Below, in pieces: positions 36,842 to 50,600 of a DNA stretch of 64,000 nucleotides (within the stretch, counting starts at the first letter, position 1; every line of letters starts with the position of its first letter). Under the pieces are notes generated by a model. That model saw nothing but the letters and a program-made list of their open reading frames with translations, ran no database searches and was not told the DNA's origin. Source of the DNA: Moringa oleifera (taxonomy: Eukaryota; Streptophyta; Magnoliopsida; Brassicales; Moringaceae); the NCBI GenBank assembly GCA_021397835.1, contig JAJFZO010000889.1:4278001-4342000 (forward strand). Reading direction: 5' to 3'. The translations under genes were made by a program, and so were the position numbers.

Positions 36842-39800
36842 CATATCTGATTATTTATTTGGGTATCTGTCACTTGTATTCTTGTTTAGATAATTCCTTG
36901 TTTCAACTGATTTATTTATTTTGTTGAGATAAGGTTGGTTTTGAAAATTTTCTGTCAAAAAATACAGGGTTGGTTTTGAAAATTGTTTTCTTCATTTGAA
37001 GCTGAGATGACGAATTCACTATTCATAGCTGTACCATAACTTCATAATCACATGGTCCTTTTTAGTTAGGTGTTTGTGCTTTAGTGTTTTCTTCTTTTCA
37101 TTGTGGTTTTTGGCTTATATCTAAATGATACTTATCTAAGATGACAACCTTTAGTGCTGTGAGTGCGTATTGCATCCGTGGTGCTTAAGATGAAGATATT
37201 GGGAAATCAGAATCCCTGGAGATGAGAATGGATCAAACATTTCTTGTCTTTTCAATGATAGGAAAAATCATGTTGTAATATCTACTGAGCTTTTCTAGAA
37301 AAACAAGCAGGGAATTTTTTTGTTACCTTGACTTATATTCATTTGGTCCTTGGGATTCTCAGATTAGATTAACAGCTAGGTCTGATTGGGAATATAAGGG
37401 GTGAAAATAATATGAAATGAATTAGCTGTGGAGCATATATTTTACTTCTCCAAAAAAAAAAAATTTACGATACTATAAGTTATCGCTACTTTGGATGCTG
37501 TCCAAAGTTGTAGATTTTTTGTCTCTGGCATCTATTCTCGAAAAATTGAAATAAATGGATGATTCTGTTGTCTACAAATTCTAGTTATGCAGTAAGACAT
37601 CCTATGAATGGCGCACTTCATACGCATATAATCTTGTATCTTCTATATGGTACAGTGGGCTGAAAGGAGGAGGTTTGAAATTGCTGGGTTGATGTCTTCT
37701 GTCTTAAGAGCTCACTTACATGCACATGATCCTGTCTTTTCAATGATGTTGAGATATTTGATAAGGTGATCCTGCAACTAAGGTTGATTTCACTTTGACT
37801 AAATTTACTTTACCATTTTTGTGCATGTTAATTCACTGTGATTGTTTTTCAACCTTTTCATTGTATTTTGCAGCATACATAGAATATTCTGCCTTCGTCA
37901 AGGAATATTATCACCCATTTCAGATCTCACTGATCAGTTGTTACTTGAGAAACGTGACCCGCCAGCAATGCCTCAGGAGAGTTTGTACGAAGCACCACCA
38001 TTTGATGAGGTGAGGTGTCTTAGATAGGTATATTTCATTTAAGCCTTTGAAGGTTGAATGTCAAGTGTATATTATACTTCCCAGGGTTGACATATGGATA
38101 TGCTGGTCTGTCTTTATTTACAATTTTTAGCCGTCAGATATTTTCCAGCTGTCTTTACGTCATCACAAGGCTTGTTTTGTATCTGAATGTGCATGTTCTA
38201 CTTTAAAATTCAGGTGGACGTACAAGCTCTTGCACATGCTGTAGAGCTTACAAGGCAAGGGGCTGTTGATAGCTTGAGATTTGCTAAGGGTGATTTGTTC
38301 CAGGCATTTCAGGTTATCAAATATTTGCCAATCTGCCTTATTTTTAATATTAGAAAATGCTTCTGTTTTTCTCTTGATGTATTTCACTGTTATCACTACG
38401 AGCCAGTATTAACTGTGCTTTTTAGAACTTGGAGGTGATAGATTTACTCTCTGCCTGCATTTTTCTAATTGGGTTGGGTTTTCATTGAATTTGTGCTATA
38501 AGCTTTGAGGAGTTATTGAACTTTTATGTCATAAATCAAGAACTATCCTGACAGACAGAAGCATTCTGCTTTTTGCAGTTCGATAATTATCCTATACTAG
38601 TCTTGTTATATATTAGTTGGGGAATGTCACTTTCTACCTCTCAAACTCTGAAAAAAAGATCCAATGTTTCTGTCTCCAAATGGCAGATCTTCAGTTATGC
38701 TGGATTATAAGCTTCTGAAGTAAAAGATCGAATCAAGGCACCCTAAAATCCCAGTTTTTTCTTTCTCCCTCCTGAACTTCATTTTGTCAATCCAATATCC
38801 TGCTAAAACAAAATAAACTTCTGAAATAGACTTCTTAAATATGTAATTGTTGTTAAAAGTATGTTCATGGTTGTTGAGTTCAGTTACTTTATTGGGCTCT
38901 TCTTAGACACTTGATTTTCCTGTAATGTTTGTTTTATTTTATTGCTTGCAATATATTTGTTTCTAAGTCTTAATTCATGTACTCAATCAATGCAGAATGA
39001 ATTATGTCGGATTGGACTGGATGTTTCCATGCTTGATGAGCTTGTTCAGGAGTACTGTGTTTATAGGGGTATCGTGGAGTCTAGTTCTACATCTGGTGAA
39101 GCTTCTTCTCATTTCACTTAAATTCACAGTGATATCTTTTCTTACTGTTTTCTTTTCTGTTACTTTTCTGAAATTCTCAGTCTTTCTTATATTTGTGCCA
39201 GAAATGCAAACACATTCAGAAATGTCGAACGTTAATCAAAGAGAGCCTGGGTTTTGTTTATCAAGGAACTCTTCTCTTGAAGTTGATTGTAGCACCAATA
39301 AACATTCAGATGGTGAAACTTCGATTACCAACACTCAGATTGATGGATCGCCAGAAAATATTACTGACGTGACTATCATGCAAGGAGCTGATGTTGAATT
39401 ACGGTATGCTGGTGAGCCAGCTAACAATTATGAAGATTGTAGCACTAGTGGATCACAGCAGCACGAGCATTCTAAAGTTTTGCGTAGAAACAGAGCGCAT
39501 GGAACTGGAGAGAGGACTAAACGCAAAAGATGGAGGGGAAGACATGATGAAGTGGCTTATATTCCTCATGTTTCTCTTGGTGGATGTACCAAGCAAGAGC
39601 TTAGCTCAGCCACACTTGTTACTAGCACAAACATTCCACAGGAACAACAGGTATTTTAGGTGGCGATTTTATTACTTCTTTGTTAATGACAAATTGATAC
39701 TAGATGCGAATTTTTCTGCAGGGTGTGGCAAAACATTTCATATCTGATTGTGATAATAAGGGGGACAAGTATGAGATTGTGCTGGCGATGAAGGACCTGT

Positions 39801-42058
39801 CTAGCAGAGGAATGACTGCTGAGGTTGTTGAGGAAATTAATGCTATGGATCCAAATTTTTTCTTGCAAAATCCTGTTTTGCTATTTCAACTGAAGCAGGT
39901 AAGCACAGAGTGGTTGATTGTATGCTATTTATGGCTTTGTCAAGAAACCATCTAGGAATATACTCATGCTTGAGAATGTATGTGCCTATGTTCTTTGCAA
40001 GTCCAGATGGAAGCTAAGCTGACTTTTTGGCTGGTGTAGGTTGAATTTCTCAAGTTGGTCAGCTGCAATGATCATCCTGGTGCCTTAAAGGTTGCAAGCT
40101 CCTATTTAGGTCCTTTAGCGAACAATGATCCAACTTTGCTGAAGCCCTTGAAGGAGACATTGTTAATGTTACTCCAATCTAATGAAGGTGCAGTTGGAAT
40201 AGGGATGCCTTTAAATGGTCTTGCTACTTCTCTCCAGGTATCAGTTACTTTCCGACAGCCATGAGTTTAATAGTGCCAATTCTGTTACTCATTTGTTTAG
40301 CTGTTCTTGAACCACTGAGGTTGGCATCTTTCATTGTTACTTTTGGAAGCTCTAGTAACTAGTATCATGTTTATCTTTAGTTATCAGATCATTAACTATA
40401 CCTTCTTGCGAAGTAATTTGTTCTTTTGCTTGAAGTTTTATTTTATTTTATTTTTTGTCTATTAATGAATCTCATGTTGCTGGAATTTGGCATCTATAAC
40501 CAGCTTCTTTTGCTCATGTGTACACAGTAAACTGCGATTGTATGAAATATATGTTAGATAAAGAGTTGCTTAGATATGTGCATGGGTTTGATAAAGATGG
40601 TGGAAACGAAGATTATAAAATGGCAATGTATTTGTTAGAGCTTACTCCAAAGCTATTGAATGTTCGCACAAAAGTACCAAATTTTGCTGGGAACTGGAAA
40701 AATTTGTACCCTAGCTGGCACAGTTGGATTGGTATTGAGAAGATCTCAAAATGATGCCAGAGTAGTTCTTAGCAAGTGCATAGTACATTAGGAATAAGAA
40801 TTACTGGAGAGTTTTACAAGGGAGATCTCTGTTGTAGGGCATCAAAATTAAATAAATTCATTCTAAATGAAACATCAAAGAGAAACAACATAAAAGAAGA
40901 TTTCAGGGAAGATGCAAAATACTTCTACTTTTCAGGGGATGTTGAATTTTGGGCTTGCATTCTCGTTTGCAATTGCACATAAAAACAACCTGTACAGAGA
41001 ATATACCTTATTTATGACTTCTTTATTTAAGTTGTGTTTTCTAATTGAAACAATATGAATATTAGTTTTTTACCTCCATCTGACAAATTCTCTACAGAAA
41101 GTAAGAGCCTGGTTTTCATTTTGAATAGGTTGCTCTTGGTAGGAGGCTTGGTATCGAAGAACCCCGGCTTATGAAGATAATGAGAGCAATTCTTCACACG
41201 CACACTGAGTGGTTTAAACTTCAGATGTGTAGAGACCGTTTTGAAAGTCTCTTGAGGATAGATTGCTTGAAGGAAGTTAATGCTCATTTGCTTGGTGCTG
41301 CTGCCATGTCAAAGTCAAATGCGGATAGTTGCACCCATGGATCTTCCCAAGTTACTATTTCTTCAAGCACGAGGATGTCAGAAGATGGTAGCAGTCTGAC
41401 CCAGTTGTCATCTAGGGATGTTGTGTGCGACGAGAATGCAATACTTAAAGTAATGGTGAGTTTAGCATCCATATCTGATATTAAAAAGTTGCTTCAGCCC
41501 TAACATGATTGTTGGTGTTTAAAAATATTAACAACTTTGGTGAAGCTGTGATCTTATCACAACAGAACTTCCTTTTCTTGTCCTTGTTTTCATGTTTATC
41601 AGCCCTCCAGTCTTACCACTCTGCTTGACACCAAGTAGCTCTTTCCTCGCTGGAACTTGAGCCTCACGTTTGAGGGTCCATATGCTGTTATTATCTGATG
41701 AAGTTGTTTGCTTTGGTGGGAGACATTGGTGATCAAAAAGCATGTTGTCTGTTGCCTTGGCTCTTGTTTCTAGAGCCAACCTTCTTCTCCCCCTCCCCCC
41801 CCCCCCCCCCTTCTCTCTCTTTTTGGATGTTTGTGCCGTTTCAAGTGTAGTAGTCTTCATTTTTTGTCATTTTATATTTGGAAGAGTTTTAACTGATGCT
41901 ATTATTTATAATTGGACTCGTTTTTTAAAAATATTTTAACATGCAGTGGGTCATTTTGTGTGCAGGAATTTCTTGCCTTGCCAAGGGCTGATGCCATCCA
42001 TCTTCTTGCACAGTACAATGGAAGTGCTGAGACTGTTATCCAGCAAATATTTGCATAG
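34831..42058 (+). CDS. LisH/CTLH-CRA domain protein (At5g66810-like, RanBPM-related)
   Basis: Twelve exons join in frame: 34831-35127, 35401-35502, 36533-36613, 37656-37765, 37874-38009, 38214-38312, 38996-39095, 39202-39650, 39722-39898, 40040-40237, 41129-41455 and 41966-42058 (722 residues). A LisH-like helix opens the protein (WEALDAIIIDFVKSENLIED). After a Ser-rich linker (30-53) come CTLH/CRA-type helices from residue 57 (RLIIRQIRGSLEAGDIDAAI) to about 330. The middle (about 280-430) is hydrophilic, with a basic patch (ERTKRKRWRGRH). The last 31 residues (FLALPRADAIHLLAQYNG...) resemble a UBA/CUE-like helix bundle. CTLH proteins build scaffold complexes, notably the GID/CTLH ubiquitin ligase. 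This larger plant-specific member is my recollection of At5g66810 and its partners are not deducible. Introns are long (intron 3 about 1.0 kb, intron 10 about 0.9 kb). Confidence 0.9.
36794..36838. repeat. (TA)n microsatellite in intron 3 of the CTLH gene
   Basis: About 45 bases of pure TA dinucleotide. Likely length-variable between individuals. Confidence 0.95.
41795..41810. repeat. Poly-C run (16 C) in intron 11 of the CTLH gene
   Basis: Uninterrupted C tract within a pyrimidine-rich stretch, well upstream of the exon 12 acceptor. G-rich on the other strand. Confidence 0.9.
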
Positions 42059-42608
42059 CGTTTAACTGCAACTGGAGCAGAACGGACTTGTTTAATCAAA
42101 TTATTTTTGAACATTGATTCATTCAATTTTTGCCATAAAGTTTTGGTTGTATATATTTAAGGCAAAGCCCTTGCACCATCCTCTGAAACATCTCTGCCTT
42201 CTCATTGGTTTAGAAACATCCACAGAATGTAATTCTCTTGTTTGAAGCAAGTCTTTAGTAATAAGTTGATTTATCGAATTTGTTCGCCCAGATGGACTGT
42301 GGAATAAGAATGTGCTTATGATTTTAATGCCATTTGTTTGCCATATGTTAACATGAGATTTATTTGAGATCGCACTAGTATTTGGTCAGCCTGAATTGTA
42401 GTCTGAATTGATTGATCTTATTCAGCAATCTTGGGGAGCACTGGGAAAATAGTATATTTGGGGCAAAATGTTTTCAAATTGTGAAATTCTTATTGGCTTC
42501 ATCGATCAATCTGCGATGCGAAACAATCAAATCAAATTGAAAAGTCCAGTCACAGCACAAATCCCATCAAATCAAATTGAAAAAGTCCCGTCACAGTACA
42601 AATCCATT
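42059..42608. other. Intergenic between convergent CTLH and patatin-like genes
   Basis: Shared 3' flanks of two genes that converge here. An imperfect direct repeat is visible near 42525-42605: the string ATCAAATTGAAAAAGTCC and the following CAGTCACAGCACAAATCC occur twice in slightly different form, about 40 bases apart. Confidence 0.5.
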
Positions 42609-44513
42609 CTAGCTGCAATCCTTGCCGTGGGGGCACCTCGATTCCCGGAGCTTCCTTTCCTCCGACAGCAGCCTTGCAAACCTGAAGCAATGGCAGTTGA
42701 TTTAGTACATAGGCACAAATAAACAGGCATTTTCTAGGATCTGCCTTTACAGTTCAAATGCTGCAGTCAGAAGAGAAAAGAAAAAACAAGCTGCAGCCAG
42801 TGACATACTTTTTGAGTGCTTCCTCGTAGGTGACATCATCAACAACGGGTTCACATAGACCTTTCTCCAAATTTACGCGTAAAACTGCTTTCTTCAGCCA
42901 GCTCTCCCCAACTTTCACCAGACCCTGCAAGTTTTGTTTCGCAGTTCCATCCATCGACGACAACTGCCCTTCTATCTTATCCTGTGATATAGCCCATGAA
43001 AGTGCAAATTCTGTTTTAACACGGACATACCACTTCAAGCAACTGAGCATGACACATGAGCTTCATTACCTGAATCCGCAAGTAGTTTTCTTCAGAGTGA
43101 AGGGCTTGGAAGACAACTGAGTTATGGTAATCAACCATATCATCCCTTGCTTCTGAATAACAATTTATAATAGGGGTTGATCCGTCGTCGTACATCCATT
43201 GTAGGATCCCCCACTTAGAAGCCATTTCAGAATTGTATCTTTGTTCGATCTTGTTGCAGCCTGTCCCTATAGATATCACCAGAAAACGATCATAATCCAT
43301 GGGCTTGATCGGGAAGAAATCTGGATTCCTCTTGATTATCTGCTTGGTCACCTCGCCAATGGCCACTAGCGTCTGAAAAAATCATAGTGCATCAACAGCA
43401 AAGAAAGACTGTTAGTCTTGTCCTTAAACCTGAAAAACCCCATTGAAGCGAATTCTCTTCTATGTTAAGAGAACATTCACCGGGTTGTTAGCTGCAACTC
43501 CACCATCTATGAGGTTGAATTCTACTTCTTTCCCATCCTTATCTTGATTCTTGAAGTAATAGGCAGGAAGAATAGTTGGTGCAGCCGAGGTGCCTATGCA
43601 TATGTCAGATAACCGGGCATTCAGCACTGGACTGGCTGTCACCTACACAAGGCCAAATTACAGTTCCACTAACGTTATGTACACGTGCATGTCTGTGTTT
43701 GAAGGATGCATGTCTTAGGTTACAGACGAAAAGACAAAACCTGGTAGGAGGAGAAGATGGTGGGTTGGAGTTTCTTGATGTCGAAAGTAGGAATAACAAC
43801 ATTCGTCAAAGTTTGGTGCAGCCTTGTCTCCCCTAATAGCTTTCTTATCAGCTCATGGTGATACTTCCCATCATACTTTGGTCCCATTAAAGCTTTCAGT
43901 GGTTTTGTATCCAAACAAAGAACTCCTCTGTGTTCCTCAAATCCAACACCCAACAAGGTTAAACATCTTTATACACATGCAAGAAGCTCTAAACTCGATT
44001 ACTAGACAAAAACTTAAAGCCATAAAAAGCCTTTTCCATACCTTGTCTCCGGAAATATTTTAGGACCGTGCTCGAGGTAGAAAGGAACTATTTCTTTGGC
44101 AGAGAAACATGGACGATTGTGTTCATTTGGTGCAGCTAACATTGCTGTTATCAGACCGCCTGTGCTAGTTCCTGCCATTACGTCAAAGTAATCTGCCAGC
44201 CTGGCATCTTCACCATCTAGCTCCTATAACCCAGAAACCAATGCATTAGAGCTAACAATGTAAGTAAATATGATCACCTTGTACGTAATTAATTAAGGCC
44301 AAGCCATGCATCCACATAAATGATTTCAATTAATTTTGTGTAATTCAAGCTTATGAGTACATCAATAATTACCTGAAGTTGAGATTCAAGGTATGCCAGG
44401 ATGACTCCAGGAATGATGCCTCGAATTCCTCCTCCATCGACACTAAGAACGGTGACAAGATTTCCATATGTAGGAGTCTGAATCTTGAGAGATAATGCCC
44501 TCTTGTTCTCCAT
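42609..44513 (-). CDS. Patatin-like phospholipase / acyl hydrolase (copy 2)
   Basis: Lipid acyl hydrolase of the same subfamily as the gene at 29580-31536. Seven exons, in transcript order 44513-44373, 44223-44042, 43927-43741, 43642-43481, 43372-43070, 42981-42809 and 42681-42609, join in phase to give 406 residues. The oxyanion loop DGGGIRG is at 26-32, the nucleophile is S67 in GTSTGG and the dyad aspartate is D216 in DGGVAANNP, so it should be active. [12 protein letters not shown] corresponds to the conserved strand in copy 1. The C-terminus ([14 protein letters not shown], then a Cys/His-containing tail) differs from copy 1. No signal peptide. The exon sizes 141/182/187/162/303/173/73 against 138/185/175/162/300/176/94, with identical phases, point to a common ancestor by duplication. 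The copies are clearly diverged in sequence, so the duplication is old. Confidence 0.94.
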
Positions 44514-44680
44514 TCTAATAAATTGATTGAATCACACAAGTTATTTACCAAACAATCTCAGGTGCAAGAAAAAGTGCGTGGAGAAACTTAATTAAGGCAC
44601 TTAATGGCAATGCACTATGTTTATATGAAGATTAAGCACTACCAGAAACTGAACAACTGTCAGTTCTCTCTCTGACTCCG

Positions 44681-44690
44681 TTTATATACA
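44681..44690 (-). promoter_or_regulatory. TATA box of the second patatin-like gene
   Basis: The minus strand reads TGTATATAAA about 170 bases before the start codon at 44513, with a CT/GA-rich stretch just upstream. Confidence 0.5.
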
Positions 44691-47600
44691 CAGAGAGAGT
44701 GGTGCACGTTTCAAAGAATTTCATTTTAGTACTTTCTCTAATGTTTATACAAATTCTTGGAATTGTTCATCGGACGAATCCCCATTTTTTAATATCTGTT
44801 CGGTCAGTCATTACAAAACTTAAGAATAGAAAACGCATATAATTAATCAACTGACCTGGTCTGTTTAATCAAAGCTCTACGATTACTTAATCAGGCCATC
44901 ATTCATGGGACAAAGATAGCTCAAGTTCGTGGTGAAAGAGACTGGATCACTCCAATTGTTGCCATGATTAATAATATATGTATATATATACTATCCCGTG
45001 TGATAATGAAACGACTCATTCCGTCAATTCATAATTGATGACATCGATCCTTCCTTTATTATCTGTTTAGTGAAGCAAGAGAGCCGGGCTGCAAATGTTT
45101 CTGTATGATATTAATTAACCAGGTTAACAAGAAACAGTAAGAGGACATACATAATGACAAGTAAGATCATATGATATATACGAGGAAACTTCATCCTATA
45201 AGTTTTATGCCACAGAGGATCTCTCATCTCTGTATCATTTGCTGAGACTACAAGGCACTTGGCTGTCAAGTGTTTTACAAATTCAAAGTAAGAGCGAATA
45301 CATGCATCTTTCTTAGGTCAATGCTGATTGTTTATTTAATTCAACCAATGATTAATTATGTTAATATCTCCTCCCCAGTGTTTCTTAATTATCAGACTGA
45401 ACCAAGTGTTGACATATATCACTTCCACCCTTCATCTAGTATATATACCCAGCTACACTTTTCTCGCCAGAAAAAGAAAGAAAATCAACCAACTGCATGC
45501 CAAGTTTACACACTCATCTTTCTCTCTAATCACCACCAAAACTGGTCATTTTATTCTCAAAAAAAGTTAGGAATTAATTGTTTGACTCAGTGATGCAAGA
45601 GTCTCCCTTAGGCCCAAAATAAAAAAAAGTTACTTGTGATCCACACGTCACGTGTATTAATACCTATGCAATTAGCCAGGGATGATAAAGATGGAGACTA
45701 CTGGCTTTCGCAACCACTGGATCCACTCCGATTCATATTAAATGTATTTAGATATGTTTAAACCGATTTTAAGAAGAATTTGGGTTTGAATCTTAATGGG
45801 GTTGGATATCTGTGACAGAAATTTGTTTATGTGATCAAATTAATATGTTGAACTTCAAAATTTTAAATTTCATATTATATTGAACTTTTAATTTAGATTT
45901 CAAAATTTGATTAATAAAAAATTACTTAATTTTTTAAAATTATTAATTTATTAAAAGTTTAAAGTTCAGTAAATAAATATTTAACCTATAAAGTATCTAC
46001 TGCTTTATTAATTAAATTCATAGAATATATTTATATATAAATGTAATAAATGACTTTTGGTAAATTTAAAATAATATACAAATAATTATAGTTGAGGTCA
46101 CGTTAACAAAAGGGCAGGCACGGGGGTTTGTTTCGTATACGTGCTGTGCCATGTCAACTTAATTACACGGTACCCTTTGCTACGTCATAGATTATATATT
46201 GATGACAACATATTGCAATTAAGAGCAAGAAAGCAATATGCAACCAGAAGAAATTATATTTCATTTTCATAAGGAAAGATGTAATTAGGGTTTTGACTTG
46301 ACTTGGTGGTTGAATAAAATTAAATTTGAAGAGAACTTAGCTTAATTAGCCAAATTCCTTTCTTCATTATTTTATGTCCAAACAAAGAAGTGAAAGGTAC
46401 AAGGTATCGAGAGTTAATATATCAATGAAGCGTTTATTTAATTATTAAATTAATTTATTTAATTATTATTTCTCATATTTTCCTAATATTCCAAATTAAT
46501 AAAATAGAATTGACTTAGAGAAATTAATTGAAGGACTTTTTAATTAATTAATGAAGTTGGTGGACCGCCCAAATTCATTACCTTAAGAAACCAAAGTTGT
46601 CATTTTCTTTTCTATATTTCTTATGTAAGAAAGGGAAACTTCATCTACTCAAAAAGAAAAATAAGTATTACATTATTAATTAAGCACTCTCTCTTAATTA
46701 ATTAAAGACAGAGATTTCCTCCGGGCAGTCTGGGCCTATCATGTACGGACATTCATAAGTATTAGGCTTCAGGCCCGTTGTAGCCTACCAGACTCCATCC
46801 ATTTGGGCTGCAAATAAATTATTAAGCCGAAAAAATATATGTATGTATATATATATATTTTTTAAGTTATTTATTTAATTTTAAATATTTTTTATTCATG
46901 AGTTATTTATTATAAAATTTTTAAATATTAATAATAAAAATTTAAAAAATAATTTGAGCATTCATAAAACTTAAAAAACATGTTAATGAAAATTTATTTA
47001 AATTTAGATTTATTTAAAAATATTTAAAAATTTAAAGTAAAAATTAAAAATATATATTTTAAAAAATTTTAAATGATATTTATTCAAAATCAAATATATA
47101 TTCACTAACTGATTTAGACATTGAAATATTTTATTTTTTTTGTTTTGCAAATCTCTTTAAGCTTCAATCTCTCATATAAAATGTCTTCTAAAGAGACAAT
47201 TAAAATTTAAAAAAAATTAATTATATTTAATATAACGTGAATCCGAAACAACACGAGGTGCATATCAATAAAACAAAATTAAACATCAAAACAAGCATTC
47301 ATAGATATTTAACGTGCTCCTTGTGAGTAGCACGTGGGTATCAGTCTTGTGCATTAAGTCGTACGGTCATTGTCCCTTGATATTAAAACCCATTTATATA
47401 ATTTGGTAACCTCTCATATTTGTAGGTTGTTTGCAGCACAAGCCATGGCCCTCGTGGCTCATCAACACCATAACTTCCATTGTGGTCGTCTAACTCAAAA
47501 ATCACTGAGCAGATCACAGCACGTCGTGTTCGTCGTCGGTGCCCTTTCAGCCACCAAATTAAAGAGTTGGCAATATCACTTCACTTTCCAACGTTATCAT

Positions 47601-50600
47601 ACATAAAGACAGACTGTTCGACGTCGGCTTCACGTTGGCAGCCATCAGATATCGATGTTTCGTTGATTTTTATTTTTCTTCGTTTTCGGGTATTATTTTA
47701 GTCTTCTTGGCTGTGGAGCTTGTAGTTGAAGCGAAAGGGTCGGAGATTTATCCCCACCGAGAACGCGTATGATGCTGTGGAGCCGGTAGGGGGGGGCGGA
47801 GTACTTCCCCTGTTATCATTACCAATTAAAGCAAAGTAGATCACTGTGTAAACGGTGTTGGTGATATGATTTTTATTAGGAGGAAAGCAATCCGCACTCA
47901 TAATAACAAACTTTTTTTTAAATTTTTTTAAAAATAAAATTATATCTGTGTTGATATTTAATAATTTAATAAAAATAAATTTAATAAAAATATTGAATGA
48001 ATATTATACAAAATTTTAATATTTATTTTATATTACTAATTTTTTATATTTAAAAAATTAAATTATGATTTATTAATTTAAATTAAATTGAAATTTATCA
48101 AATAATTAAAAATAAAAAATATTATATAATAATTTTTTATTTAAAATTTTTCGTAGATATAAATAAATATTTAATTACAATCACAAAAATTTTTGAATTT
48201 TGCAAATATTAAAAATATATATTTTTAATATTAAAATTTTAATTTTTTTTATTATGGTGATTTAAATGTTTCTTTAGGTCTATAAAAAAATTGGTAATAT
48301 AAAATATAAAAAATGAATAATATAATATAAAATAATTAAAATTAAAATATTATATATAATTGATCTAACCAATAATATAAAATGTGATGCAGAGCTCAAA
48401 TTGCTTGGATAATTACGTTCAACGAAAATAAATAAACTTATTATTATTATTTTAATTTAAAACAAATAAAATAAAAAATAAATTTTGAATGTGTTGAAAA
48501 ATTAAGGGGGAGTGGTTTACATGATGTGCATTTCTGAATTTAAAAATATTAAAGGCTGTTTATTTTCGTGATGGGGACCACTTTACAGGCTGTATTTATT
48601 CAAGAAAGTAGCATTTTCTAGAAAAAGGGGAACTCATTTTCAATGATGGAGATCTCATGCTTCATAGTTCTGTCAACTAAACTAATCCAATTGCCTTTTC
48701 TAGTTTTATTACGTTATTAACAAACGAATGGCTTTATTGTTAAGTAGTAACCATCTCTTATATGCACGAAAGTGATTTTTTAAAATAAAATAAAAAACAT
48801 ATATATAATTTTTTTTAAATAGTTTTTAAGGTAAATATCTTAATTAATAATAAAAATATTAAAATCAATTTAATTTATTGTTTGTATTTAGAAAATCTAT
48901 GTATATTCGTACATAAAATCTTATATTATAAAAATTTTAGTAATAAAAGAATATTATAAAATTAGTTTTCAAACAATTAAATAAAAAGTAAATTTTCAAA
49001 TAATCTCATAATATTAAAGATATTTATGCTTTATATATTAAAAAATAATAATTTTTGTGTATAATAAGATTGTCTAACGGTCTATAAGCCCTTTGTTTGG
49101 TTTCCCAAAAGACATAGAAAACGTTTTGGAATCATAATTGGGATACCCACTAAATCACTAGAGAAAAGCCTTTCGGTTCAAATTAAAGTACGCCATGGTA
49201 ATTATATTTTTCCTTTTCGGTGTAATCTTATCTTATGTTCATCTCAAATTTAATGATTTTTTTGCGAATTAGCATAAACACATTGAGAGTAAGCCTTATA
49301 ATGGTAGGGATTGTCCCGTTGTGACCCATCTAGCTAGCAATGGAGTCAACTATGCTTTGCTTGTAATTTCATCATAAAACCATATTTGAATTAATGGACA
49401 CCTCTTTGATTAATATGTCAATGCCCAATTGACTACGTCGATACCTAAAAAATGGGAATCTTACTTTATGCTCTCGTTATTATTTTTAAAATAATGTATC
49501 GGTGAAATAAATGATGAAATTTAATCACGCCTACAACGTGCTCGTGGTCCATCCCTTTTGTTTATCAAATTAATCCTAAAAGGTAAGAGTTGAGACATGG
49601 GTGAAGCTAAATGGATACCAATATCATGATTAAATGTTTTAATCTATGTTTTTGATACATAAGAAAGCTACCTTGCTGGTAATTCTATTAAATTAGTTAG
49701 AGGGTTAATTTTTTTTTACTGATTTAAATTGTTTTATAAAGAAATTATGATTTATTTTATAAATTATAGAATAAATATTATTTTGAACTTTTAATTTATT
49801 TTTTTCTCAAATTAAATATTTACTTTTAAAACGTATCTAAATAAATTTTAATATTTTATTTTATTTAAATAAAACTTTTATAAAAATTTTAAATATTAAA
49901 TATATTCAAATTAAAAATATTTTATAATAAATTTTAACTAGTAATTTTTTTGTAATGTAAAAAAATATTCAAACTGTCATTATAATAAATTTTAATATTT
50001 AAAATAATAATATTAAAATTTTAAAAATTCATAAAAAATAATTAGTTAGTTAAAATTTTTTTAAAATTTGAAAGATAAAATCGAAATGAAGTGTGAAATT
50101 TATTCTAGTAATTTTTAACCTTTCAATAATAAAAAATTATTATTTTTATAATTAATTTGAATAAAAATTAAATTTAAATAAAAATACTATATTAAAATTT
50201 ATTTAGATATATTTTAAAAATTAAAATTTAATTAACAAAGTAAGGATAAAAATTAAAATTTTAAATGATATATATTTAAATTATAAAAATATATTTATAT
50301 TTTATAAATAATCAACACGCTTCAAATTAATAAAACATGTGAATCCCATTTAGAGATGAAAAAGAGTAATTAGCATACTCAGTAAATGTTTTACTTTCCC
50401 CCTTCTAAAGGGAGGACATTAAAGAGTTGGAAGACAAATTCAAATGCCCATTGAGGGAAGATTTTGTTTAAATTACCGTCCAAAGCTGGATTTGACTATC
50501 TGGGTTACGGCCCTTTTGATTCATTCAATGAATGATAAATGCAGCTTAGTGAATTTTGTGAAATTAATAATTTGAACATGTCTTAATCAGAAACAGAAGT

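Noticed and set aside
42830..43120. Plus-strand 96-codon frame
   Set aside because: Opposite strand of lipase copy 2 exons 5-6.
47370..47901. Short frames in a more balanced-composition island
   Set aside because: No start context, domain or signal peptide; both strands are equally open, so no support for a gene.
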